The notes beneath the pieces were generated by a model that saw only the letters and a program-made list of their open reading frames with translations, was not told the DNA's origin and searched no databases. A stretch of 64,000 bases of DNA. It comes from Branchiostoma lanceolatum. Taxonomy: Eukaryota > Chordata > Leptocardii > Amphioxiformes > Branchiostomatidae. The first letter of the stretch is position 1; every line of letters begins with the position of its first letter. A program made the position numbers and the translations under genes. Positions 48,498 to 59,152 of this stretch are shown here, piece by piece. The stretch is taken from the NCBI RefSeq assembly GCF_035083965.1, contig NC_089726.1, positions 6,639,501 to 6,703,500 on the forward strand, written 5' to 3'.

Positions 48498-49226
48498 GAA
48501 AATAGCCATGTATACAACAGATGTAAAAGTACATGTATTGGTAATTGCAACATTTATATTTTGCTGTCAACGGTTAATTGTACCTTTTTTTGTTGTGCAT
48601 ATTTAGTAAGATACATTTGATCGTATCAATAAGTCTGGGTGCGACTGCCATAAGATTATCAGGAGGATAAAGCGCGAGTTTATAGAATAAACCTCAAATA
48701 TTTATGAATGACTGTCACGAGTTATTCATTTGACACAACATTTGTTACACACCGGTATTGTTAACAACTGTATTTGATTCAGCAACACATTATGATTACA
48801 ATTGATACGAATTGTCCGCAGGAAGCAATCATCGGTGTAATAATTATAGTGTTTGCGGTGTGGCTAAGGTGTTTGATACCCTCTTTAACTACCGACATGC
48901 CAAATATCAGACAAATCCATCAAAAGGATCTTGATTTACAGGTGCGAAGACACAGACCCGGACAGAAACAAGTTGTCAAAGTATGGAAGCCTCATATTAG
49001 CAAAGAAGGCTATTGTAGCATTTGCTCATAAACTATGTTTCCAAATGACGCAAAAATGAAATTCCCATCATTCATCACTACGGAATTATAGTCGTTTCTT
49101 ATCAATTATGCAAATTAGGTCTTCATTTGCATAAGTGATATCTATCGATATTCCTCTCATTAGTTACTGTAGCAGTAGTGAGCAGTGACATAATGGTACA
49201 CTGTTCGTTTGCTAAGGGCTGTAGAA
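48498..49226. other. Convergent spacer after the cadherin gene
   Basis: Contains the cadherin 3' UTR with AATAAA at 48686, and a fragment of the AT-rich repeat family near 48890-49165 (ATTATGCAAATTAGG, CATTTGCATAAG). The minisatellite follows at 49227. The 3' UTR of the oxidoreductase, if it extends past its stop, must run through the minisatellite toward this spacer. Confidence 0.55.
48686..48691 (+). terminator. Probable polyadenylation signal of the cadherin gene
   Basis: AATAAA lies 189 bases after the cadherin stop codon, at a usual 3'-UTR distance. It is the first canonical hexamer seen on the plus strand after the stop. Confidence 0.55.
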
Positions 49227-49974
49227 GAGCTTAGCTATAGGAGCCATCCGGATGTATGGTAATGACTGTCCTGTAGTCGAGCTCAGCTATAGGAACCATC
49301 CGGATGTACAGTAATGACTGTCCTGTAGTCGAGCTCAGCTATAGGAACCATCCGGATGTATGGTAATGACTGTCCTGTAGTCGAGCTCAGCTATAGGAGC
49401 CATCCGGATGTATGGTGATGACCCTGTCCTGTAGTCGAGCTCAGCTATAGGACCCATCCGGATGTATGGTGATGACCCTGTCCTGTAGTCGAGCTCAGCT
49501 ATAGGAGCCATGCGGATGTATGGTGATGACCCTGTCCTGTAGTCGAGCTCAGCTATAGGAGCCATCCGGATGTATGGTGATGACTGTCCTGTAGTCGAGC
49601 TCAGCTATAGGAGCCATCCGGATGTATGGTGATGACCCTGTCCTGTAGTCGAGCTCAGCTATAGGAGCCATCCGGATGTATGGTGATGACCCTGTCCTGT
49701 AGTCGAGCTCAGCTATAGGACCCATCCGGATGTATGGTGATGACCCTGTCCTGTAGTCGAGCTCAGCTGTAGGAGCCATCCGGACGTATGGTGATGACCC
49801 TGTCCTGTAGTCGAGCTCAGCTGTAGGAGCCATCCGGACGTATGGTGATGACCCTGTCCTGTAGTCGAGCTCAGCTGTAGGAGCCATCCGGACGTATGGT
49901 GATGACCCTGTCCTGTAGTCGAGCTCAGCTGTAGGAGCCATCCGGACGTATGGTGATGACCCTGTCCTGTAGTC
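49227..49974. repeat. 52/54-bp minisatellite derived from the oxidoreductase 3' end
   Basis: Fourteen head-to-tail units begin at 49227, 49279, 49331, 49383, 49437, 49491, 49545, 49597, 49651, 49705, 49759, 49813, 49867 and 49921. Units are 54 bp, or 52 bp where a CC is missing. On the minus strand a unit reads [17 protein letters not shown] plus TGA, the exact last 18 codons of the oxidoreductase. The gene itself uses the unit nearest its body (stop at 49927-49925). The other 13 lie after the stop. The five units nearest the stop (starts 49705-49921) share GTCCGGACGTA/CTGTAGGAG-type variants, so spread was local. Confidence 0.93.
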
Positions 49975-52900
49975 GAGCCTGCTCAGCTGCAAACACCAGC
50001 AGGTGACTCTGCAGGGTGTCCTGTGGTCCAGTCAGTACGGCAGAACTGTCACCGCTCTGTAAGGACATTTCATTAAAAGCATGAGGCAGTGAAGTTCATT
50101 CTCTAGAGTCCTTAGAAAGAAAATGCTTCAAAAGACAACATTAGAACAAAAATTTGAGTTAAGACATCAAGAAACCATCAGATACTATGATGAATTCTTT
50201 TGTAACTACATGACAACAACTCACTGTACTTGCTTGATAACACATTGCAACTGAGGTACCAGGCTTGTCAAGGGTTAAACAGTGTCCAGTTGTTGTTGAC
50301 AGCTGACTTTACACTTGATAATTGATTAAAACAAGTAATTCATCAGCTAGGCTGATTCCTGGTAGTATGTAGAATTTAACATGGTGTATTCCGTATCACC
50401 CAAGGTACCAGTCTGACCACGGGTCAGATCCCCCAATAGTCGAAGGCCGGATGGCAATCCGACCCGCTGGCAGGCTTGGACCAAGGTAGATTTGGAACAA
50501 ATTGATCAAGTTGTTATAAACTGTATTAACAGCATTGACTCCAACATCCAAAACCGGTTTTTGAATTTCCGACAGCGGTGCAACTGGCACATGCGAAGCG
50601 CATTCGAATCATCCTGGCCCAGGTATGACATAAACACATCTATATTCTACTGACATGCTTATAAATACCAACCTATAGTCTGATGTATTGAGCATTTGGC
50701 TGTAAGCTTTGCTTCTCATTGTTTCACACGTTTCACTGTTACAATTATACCCTTACCTGAACAGCCCTGACAAAGGCATCTATGAGGAAGAAGTCTGCAC
50801 CGCCGTGCATTCCACGCATCATGTTAGGGGGCGCAGTTTCACAGCGGTGCTCCGTTGATTTCTGTGTCAGGAAGTCATAGACATACACGGGGCCAGGACC
50901 AGAGCAGCGTAGTTCCCCCTGGATGGAAGGACACAACAGGAGATGAGAAAAAGAACAAGCATAAAATCATAGTTATACAACAAGCTCTTCTGTTGTATTT
51001 CAGGAAGTCATATAAGTTGCATGTATAGACATACACTGTGCCTGCACCTGAGATGAGCTACTTGAATATAACATGAACAGGAACACTTCATACAGCCAAG
51101 CTATTCCATATTCTGTGTGTTCGTAAAAGAAAAAGAAACGTCTTCATTTACTTCAGAGTTCCAAATCTTTACATTCAAGCATTTCATATTTAACTCAAAC
51201 ACATCACACATTCACATAAACTTGTTGCCGGAGAGATTTCTGATGTTAGAATTTTTAGGCTTTTCCTGGAACATTTCAATACTTGTACCGTTACCTTTGT
51301 GCCAGAGATCCTAGTCTGTCTCTCACAGATCTCCTGAGTGAAGGCCACCATGTTGAAGGAAGCTGTCTGGCCTCCATCAAACTGGAAGTTCACCACCTAA
51401 AAATAACAAGAATGCTCATGCTTCAAATTTGCTTTAGATGTAAGACCATGTACTGGCTGACATATAAGCTATCCTCATGTCTGAATTAGTTTCTACCCCA
51501 TCATAGGTTTTGCAAGTCTGCAGGGTGCTTTTGCTGGAGTGAGATTCATATATTCATTTGTTCAGTGTTGGCCAATCTGGTCTCAGGGGCCTGGACCTGA
51601 GGAAGCATGTTTCCTTCCTGTTTCAGCACGGGCAATAGGGTACGGTATTTATGTTGGGTAACCGCCGCGGTGCATGTTTTCGCTTAAATGCTCCTGTCGC
51701 TCACTCCGGAAATGCCCCACCCCTCAGACAGACTCCCCGCTCGTGCCTTCGGCATCACTTCGGGTTTTGCTCGGAAGCTTGGCACGGCTGATCCCCGCGC
51801 CGAGTACTTTGTCACGATCGGAACTTCAGCAGCTATTCAACGACAATACCTTTGCCTACCACCTGTGGTTTCAGTAGCACTGGGTGTATGTTTACAGCTC
51901 TTTGACTTTAACCAACGAAGGTACCCCCTGAACATGGGACCCCCATTTTACGTTCCTTCTGAAAGACAGGTGCAGCCCTATTAACTGAGATGCCCTTCCC
52001 GGGATTGCACCGTGGTCTCCCGATTACCAACTAACTGAAATGAAGAGCTTAACAATCAGAGGCTGCTACCAGTTGAGCTACAGCTAACAGAAAGGGAGTA
52101 CTATAATCCAGTTTTAGTCTTTATTTCATTCTTCCAGATCATCAAGTGTAACATATCCTGTACTCATATCAGCTGGACATAACATAACATAATAAACATC
52201 TCCATGTCTCTGGTTATGAAATTAGCCAATGTATAAGGAGGTTGTTAGATATATAAGAAAATGTACCTGATTGGAAACGACGTCGTTGTCACACTCGTAC
52301 ACACAGCGTCCGTACGGCCCAGTTCTCAGTGCCTCGGTAAGGTTCTCCATGTCCACTGGCTCCTGGGGGCACACCACACTGACTGGCCAGCCGGTATGAC
52401 CCTGGAAGGACACACAGAATGAGGCATGATTACTTTGTTGTCTTAAACATGCAACATTTCACCGCAAAAGTGACACCTACATCGGCCACATACAGCAAAG
52501 AGAAGCAGCTGATAGGCACGGAAACGTATACGAAAAGCTTTAATGTCCAACATTCAAAGAAATCTTTGTTAGTGGGTTATTTTCCCAGACCATAAAGTAT
52601 AACCATATAATGTCACCTGTTGGACCATCTTCATGTAGATCATCTTGGCAGAATAAGGACAGGTGTTCTCCACTTGGCAGTCCAGACACCTGCTGGCTGC
52701 ACCTGCTGGCTGGAGGAAACAAAAATACCTCCTTCTACCAAAGTTTTTTAGTTACATCTTTGTAATCCTGCACTAGTTGTAATGGCCCATTGTTGAATTG
52801 TTACATGTGACATTGTATAAGCAGGATTTTTCAAATATTACAAATTCTCTAAATGCAATACTTCCTGCAACAGCAAGGTGAAGATAGTGTCCTGTTCCAT

Positions 52901-55900
52901 TTCTCATCTTCAGGACATAAAAAAAATTCATGTACACAATGTTTCTGTTACAGTAATACAGTAATACAGTACTTTGGAAGGAAAGTATTCTGCATTTGTT
53001 GAAGAGTTAGCTTTCGGCTATAGGAATTGTGCTTTGCAATTATTAGAACGTATAAAGTTAGTTGTTGTGACGTCTCCAAAGATGAAGTTTTTACCTTGTT
53101 CTCAGGCTTGAAGTGCGTGAGACTTCCAAAGGAAGACACCTTGACACACCTGTACAAATAGACAAATGCTTTCATAAGTCTGATTATGGTATCAATGTCT
53201 ACCTTTGCAACACCCCCAAAAGCTGCCTTTCTTTTAGCGTAGTGCTTTAACTTTAAAGCCCTAAAGCTGCGCAATGTGATGGTGGACCAAGGCAGCCATG
53301 AAGCACAATGTGTAGATTTTACATTGTCACCACAATTTCAAAAGACCAACCAACCTACAAAATGGAGTAATGACAGAGTATCTGCTGGCAACACAGAGAA
53401 ATTAGCAGTTTAAACACCTAAAATCACCAAACATTGAGAGAAGGTAATAAGATCAGATGACAGCTGAGACCGAGAGTTATGTCAGCTCTCATAATTGTTA
53501 TGTCAGCTCTCATAATTCAAACGAGTACCCTAAGACCACCACTGCTAATGCAGCATCAGCAATCCCTGGAGGCATGCACACTTCAGATATCCCGGTATTC
53601 TAAACACTGTGTCAGGAAGTCAGATAACATTACATGTATAGATGTACATGGGGGTCAGCACCTGAGATGAGTTATATAACAAACTCGTACACTTCATATC
53701 CAGCCATATTCTGTGTGCTAGTGAAAAAAAAAAAACATCTTCATTTACTTCAGAGGTCTAAATGTTTACATTAAAGTATTTCATTTCATACACTCAAGCA
53801 CATCTCCCCTTCACAAAATTACTGTGTTGATATTAGGCCTCAATAATACAATTTTTTAAAATGTAGCAGTCTCAGAGTACCCAGTGGAAATATGAGAGTT
53901 GACTTTAAGACTATATGAATTTCAGCAACTTGTGTGATGTGTTGGAGAGTTTGACAGGCAAAAAAAGCATCCATCACCAAACCTTGCACCACTGAGCCAG
54001 TAGCGAATGAGGTCAACGTCGTGGCAGCTTTTGGCGAGAAGCGAGAAGCTACTGCCTGCTGTGTTCCGCCAGTTTCCCCGCACGTAGGAGTGCGCAAAGT
54101 GCCAGAACCCCACCTACGAGTCATGCAAGGGACAATTTTTAATGATTATTCCTAAAAAACTAAAAAGACAAGAGGCTAGTTCAAACCTAACCTTGACTTA
54201 GCGAGCCAGTAGGAAATGAGGTCGACATCGTGGCAGCTTTTAGCAAGAAGTGAGAAGCTACTCTCTTCTGTTTTTCTCCAGTTGCCGCGTACAAAGGAAT
54301 GTGCAAAGTGCCAGAATCCCACCTAGGGTTGAGCAAGGAAGGATTGTCATTGAGAATTACACTGTCATGATCAATCAATCAATCAATTCAATTCAATTCA
54401 ATCAATCAATCAAACACCAATTCAATCAATCAAACACCAATTCAATCAATAAATCAAACTTGAAATCTGCTAGTGGTTGTATCATGTAACGTCACATGTA
54501 GATGGAAAACTGTGATGCACATTCTACAGCAGTGTACATAATTCTCATCTTATTCAAAGGACACCATAGAACTGAATAGATTTACAAATGCAAGAAAAAA
54601 TTGTTCTCACCGGTTCCATGTGCTGGATGTGAACTACGTCTCCGATGACTCCACTGTCAATCAGTTCCTACAAAACACAATCAGGATAATTGTCAATATT
54701 GAACAACAGAGGGAACATGACTAGGTCATTATGATTGACTAGGTCATTATGGTTCCCTCCCAAAAAAGGGGAAAGCTTCTCATATCATGGAAAATATCAC
54801 AAAGTTTGAACAAAACAAAGTGATGTATTTTCTGTTTGAGTCCAGACATTTGATTGCATCATATCAACTTAACATGGAATTAAGTTACTCATTGTCATCC
54901 TTAATTATTACAATAAGAATTTTAAAAGAATTTTTTAAAACTCGAAGACGGTATAAACAAAAGGAGGCTGAAGACTAGATCTGCTTCTTGAAGTTTAACA
55001 GTTTATTGAAATGTGTGCATGTTGTTAACAACATTGTTTAACTTTTAGCACTATTGATAGTTATCTGACCTTGATCTTCCTGACAGGTGGAAAATATCTC
55101 AGCACGTGGCACACGGACAGGATGACGTTGTTCCTCTTACAGGCTGACACAATCTCACGGCAGTCCTCCTCTGTAACCTGGGAAAGTGTATGGTATCACA
55201 GACTGTATGTAAGATGATTCCACCTTGTCACATACTCTAAAAGGGGATCCAGAATGTTTGCAGGGATCTAATTTTGCTGTAGTAAAGGAACTGGCAGGCG
55301 GGCAGAAGACAGAACAAAAACGTTTGTGGTAGTTTTAAGTTTGTGGTGAAGAGGCCACCTCAAAAACTGTGAACACAAAGCCTCTGTAACATTTCCCCAT
55401 TTTATATTACATTTCTTATTACAGTTCATGACTGTGTGTGCCTGCCATTCTGAAAAAGATGGTGCATAAAGAGATCTGGAATGCAACATCCCCCAGTATT
55501 ATTCACTCCTGCATATGTGAGTAATACCTGGGGCCCTGGGGGGGAGGGGGGGGGGGTGCTGCACAAGAGATCACGCTGTTTTTTCAAAGTGACAGATACA
55601 TGTAACCTGGTGGTTACTAGAACTGGATTTTTAGCTGTTGTAGGCCATACTGCACAGAGTAGCATCGCTACATTCACTATGATTTATATTTTGTAAAGGA
55701 AGTACTTTCACAAAGCTGCTGTAAATTTCAATTTTGCGGTCAATATCACAGATGACATAGTTTAGCTAATTTCAAGTCAAACCCTTGTGCATGAAAGGAC
55801 CACTGGGGAAGATGGAGAGGTTTGACAAGAGATCCATATAAGTGCTTCAGCTGAGTTGGTGTCATAGAATAAAATCAGTTACCTATTCATTTCATTGTGA

Positions 55901-57964
55901 AACATACAGAGCGACATGGCTTGCAGGTGTCCTATTCTGAGAGACAAAACAAGCAGTTTTTTTCTTTTCTATGTTGGTGAGCAAACTTAATCCCCTTTAG
56001 ATACGCTGTCTTCAAAAGAGTTATCTTTACACAAACTACGTTCAAGGAATATACGCACTGCCATGGGTTTCTCCAGTAGAATATGGTAGCCTCGGTCAGC
56101 GAACGCCACGGCAGGAGCCTTGTGCAGCTGATCTGGGGTTGCTATGACAACACAATCAGCAAACTTCTCCCTCTCCGCAGCTTCCTGCCAGTCTGGACAA
56201 ATTGATGTGGTTAAGACATTGATATCCATGTAACATAATTCCACCAGGGTACATAATTCCGCCACCATGAAAATGTCCATCCAAACGGTTCTCCAACCCA
56301 ACGTCCCAATGATGAACCCAACATCCCCTGTGTAATACACTCCTGTATATCTAAACTGTGCATACCTCCCTAGAGATGTTTCAAACTCACTGTTTTTCAA
56401 AGTGGCAGATTTAAGTATCCTGGCAGATTAATGTTAATGGATGTTATATATGTATCAGGAAATGCTGATGGTACAGTTTATGGCAGGATGGAGAAGTAAA
56501 ACTGGCAACCCCGTGCATGAGCCTCCTTGGTATGAGGGAGCGTCAGGAATAAGCCTCAAGCATATGGATAGTCAAGGCACCCTAGCTAATTTTTCTACTT
56601 CAAAATGACAACTACAGACAAAAAGGAAAATAGAAATAGGTAATTTAAGCAAATTATCCTTTGAAATGACTTAATGACATAAAATGCATCTCAGTCACTA
56701 AAAGGCTTTTCCCAACTAATTGGAACCAGCAGGAGATCAACTGTGAGGCTACTACCAGTTGAGCTACAGGGACATTAAAAAGACTGAAGGTACCAAGGGG
56801 GTAGTTTTACCTGTAAAGACATTCTCCTGAGGAATGTTGTACTGCTGCTGAAGACGTTGGCACCTGAACAGCCGCGGATCCGCAACACCAACCACCTGCA
56901 AAATGAAAGGAAGAACATATCACTACTGACATGTCCCCTTGTTGTAAGCGTTAATGAAAAACCTTGGTTACCCGGCCATATGTATCAAATTCTGTGGATC
57001 CATGGCTGGGGGTTCGATCCACAGGTCAGCCCCAGCTTGGACATGTTGTAAGGGATTGCATTTGTCATTTCGGATGGTGACGTAAAGCTAGCCCCAAACT
57101 TCAGCACGTAAAAGAACATAACACACTTATCGAGAAGAGTGGGGGTGACCCGGTGTGCTTGGCTCAATATGCAAGCCATAGCAAAGCTGCATTTCACTTA
57201 CTACCACTAGCTACTTGAATTGAAAAAGCATTATGCTTCACCTCAATTGAGGATGACTGCTTCACCTTACTAATCACTACTTGGAGTGAAGAAAGTAGAA
57301 ATGAGGGTCCATCCATGACCATTTGAAAAAAAAGGAAGTTGATGAATTAATTTTTGAAGCGACTTAATTTTGTGATAGAAGGAAAAAGTGTTTTAGTTCA
57401 CAGTTAAAACAATTCTGTAGTACGATACATTGGAAATGTATATTTGTGGTGTCATGCATTCTCGATGGAGGGGTCACCACAAAATCTGCGAAAATAAGAC
57501 CACCGAAAACATTTAAAGATTTACGGTGCATCCAATTGATGTGCTTTTATATAACCAAATCAAACTAGAGGATACATGTATAAGCAGGTGATTCTGTATC
57601 TGTATCTGTATCTATATAGCCGGTATAACCACCATTCGGCGTAACACACCAGCTTGGCAGGCACGCGGCGCAGCAGCAGCTGGTTATATTACGCCAAACG
57701 ATCTGTCACGTCTAACCTTCGCATATCTAACTGCATGCATTGCTTAAAGCTGTCTAATGTCATTGGATGCTTCCACGGTACTTGGTTGCAATGAGTTCCA
57801 CTCTACAATCATTCTAGGAAAATACGAATTTTTGAACACATCAATCCTAGGTTGATTGTTCCTGTTCTACTTACCTGGAAGTTCTCACTGTTGTCGAGGG
57901 AGAACCTCGAATAGACCTCCCCTCTGCTCCCTGCACCAACTATCAGGGCCCGGACTGGAGCCAT
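49925..57964 (-). CDS. Gfo/Idh/MocA-family NAD(P)-dependent oxidoreductase (427 aa, 12 exons plus one alternative exon)
   Basis: Two-domain sugar/polyol-type oxidoreductase with a Rossmann N-terminal domain. Exons: 57964-57875, 56895-56811, 56192-56059, 55177-55070, 54667-54611, 54322-54192 (or alternative 54113-53983), 53149-53095, 52709-52617, 52401-52267, 51396-51295, 50918-50757, 50056-49925. They total 1,284 nt. The dinucleotide motif is GAGSRG (residues 10-15) in [10 protein letters not shown]. The catalytic Lys is in LLEKPMA (Lys100), and the family's HxxD is in CHDVDLI (His189). [10 protein letters not shown] and a cysteine cluster [14 protein letters not shown] (228, 231, 237) follow. 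Closest in feel to the bacterial YteT/StrI-like branch; substrate unknown. No signal peptide, so probably cytosolic. The last 18 codons have been amplified downstream as a minisatellite. It is divergent from the first Kelch gene. Confidence 0.9.
51890..52083 (-). mobile_element. Second tRNA-derived SINE type
   Basis: The minus-strand head GCTGTAGCTCAACTGGTAGCAGCC is a strong A box; GGTGCAATCCCGGG follows as a B box. A partial relative, GAGGCTACTACCAGTTGAGCTACAGG, lies at about 56743-56770. Both are in oxidoreductase introns. Confidence 0.6.
53983..54113 (-). other. Oxidoreductase exon 6b (alternative copy, downstream)
   Basis: 131 nt with the same phases as exon 6a, acceptor CTCGTAG and donor AG|GTTTGG. 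Encodes [18 protein letters not shown] and continues through [14 protein letters not shown]. It is separated from exon 6a by only 78 bases. Both copies are open and intact with usable splice sites. Including both would shift the reading frame, so they should be mutually exclusive. Confidence 0.88.
54192..54322 (-). other. Oxidoreductase exon 6a (alternative copy, upstream)
   Basis: 131 nt, phase 0 in and phase 2 out, with acceptor CCCTAG and donor AG|GTTAGG. Encodes [18 protein letters not shown] and continues through [14 protein letters not shown]. It contains the family's HDxD active-site region. 35 of its 43 full codons give the same residue as in exon 6b. Confidence 0.88.
54370..54465. 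repeat. Imperfect CAAT microsatellite
   Basis: Runs of ATCAATCAATC and ATTCAATTCA with two copies of AAACACCAATTCAATCAAT, in oxidoreductase intron 5 just upstream of exon 6a. Confidence 0.8.
57005..57160 (+). mobile_element. SINE fragment in oxidoreductase intron 1
   Basis: Shares CAGCACGTAAAAGAACATAACACACTTATCGAGAAGAGTGGGGGTGA with the full SINE copies, so a 5'-truncated member. Confidence 0.6.
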
Positions 57965-59152
57965 GACCTCACAAGTGGGGTCAGATCAGTGGGCAGAGTG
58001 TCAAAATCTAACATAAAATGGAACGGACAGAATTGAACAGGTTAGAGCAGTTCACTTGATGATTTGTTCAGACTGAACAAATCATCAAGTGGCATTGCGT
58101 GGCGTAAATGTAGGGGGTTTTGCCCAGTAACAAGAAGTCCCCGAGTTCCAATCCTCCGATATGCCCTGCCAAAATACCCTTGGGAATTTTTTCACTTCTT
58201 ATACTTAGGTTCCCAAGTTGTGCGATTTATGGGGAGTTTGAGCCAAACCTCCAGCATGTAAAAGAACTATTATTGAAAAGAGAAGGGGGCCGAACCTCCC
58301 GGTGCATGTGAGTGGATCAAATAATTCTGCCCGGATATGCAGCTTTTACTCTTCAGTACAAACCTGATGTGTTACGCCATGAGGTGGTTTAAATAGCGGG
58401 TATGAAATACTAATATACAACACAAAATTGTTATTCATTAAAAGAGATCGATGTGGCACGTGGAATCTGGTAAAAGGATCAATCCATCAACAAGACGAGA
58501 TAATCTGTGTTCTGTTTCCACCATTTACATACCTGCTGACTGTACACTTTGTTCTGTTTCGAACCCAACTGTGCTGAGATCAGTATGTCAGTATGTCCCG
58601 AGGCTATGGCTAGTGACACGCCCCACACGTCACAAGTTATGTGGTTTCCACACGTCTCGAGTTACGTGAGCTAAATCATTAACAGTGCGATCAACATTAA
58701 CTCGTGATTCGCCAACATACAATAAACATTGAGCCAAAATCTAGCAGACGACAATGCAAAGGGTAACGTTGTATTACGTATCAAATAAGCAAATGACAGT
58801 ATTCAGAGCCGCCAGCAGATCGTCAAAGCAAGTTCTCACTACGTTTGAAGCCATCAACTATTACAGATCGTATCAAATAAGACTTAAAGTGTTACGTTAC
58901 CAAGTTAGTGTGTCCAAGGAGGTTTGGTGTGTCGCTGCTTGCTGAACGCGGAAGTAAGTAATGGTTACAACTAGATGAACTGTACGACTGTAGTTTGCAG
59001 GGGTGTTATACTTTGGTTCTTGTATTCGTATCATTCATTGGCATCAATATGGTATGGATATAACTTTAGATAGCTAACAAACATATGTGATCTGAATTAA
59101 AATACTGCAACACGAAAGTCAGTTGACCGAGGCAAATAAGTATTCATAGAAT
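57965..59152. other. Divergent spacer between the oxidoreductase and first Kelch gene
   Basis: 1.19 kb between two start codons facing away from each other. A tRNA-derived SINE fills about 58085-58405. The stretch 58867-59038 is similar to 61883-62034 upstream of the second Kelch gene, including GGAAGTA...GGTTACA, CTGTAGTTTG, GGGGTGTTAT and CGTATCATTC, so this looks like conserved promoter DNA carried in the duplication. Confidence 0.6.
58085..58405 (+). mobile_element. tRNA-derived SINE upstream of the first Kelch gene
   Basis: Head GTGGCATTGCGTGGCGTAAATGTAGGG and B box-like GAGTTCCAATCCTCC; body CAGCATGTAAAAGAAC and AAAAGAGAAGGGGGC; tail CTTTTACTCTTCAGTACAAACCTGATGTGTTACGCC. Confidence 0.75.

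Noticed and set aside
49227-49974. Regular 52/54-bp repeats that could suggest a CRISPR array
   Set aside because: Units are contiguous without spacers and equal the end of the neighbouring gene; the genome is animal. It is a minisatellite.
49549-49992. 147-codon open frame on the minus strand with an 18-residue repeat ([18 protein letters not shown])
   Set aside because: It is the wrong frame of the minisatellite. The gene's frame in the same bases ends at the TGA of the first unit.
51674-51984. 98-codon open frame on the plus strand
   Set aside because: It runs opposite to the oxidoreductase inside its intron and ends in a SINE copy; no recognisable domain.
51970-52085. tRNA-like A and B boxes as a possible real tRNA gene
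   Set aside because: Arm spacing is too long and no acceptor stem pairs; similar heads recur next to repeat bodies, so it is a SINE.
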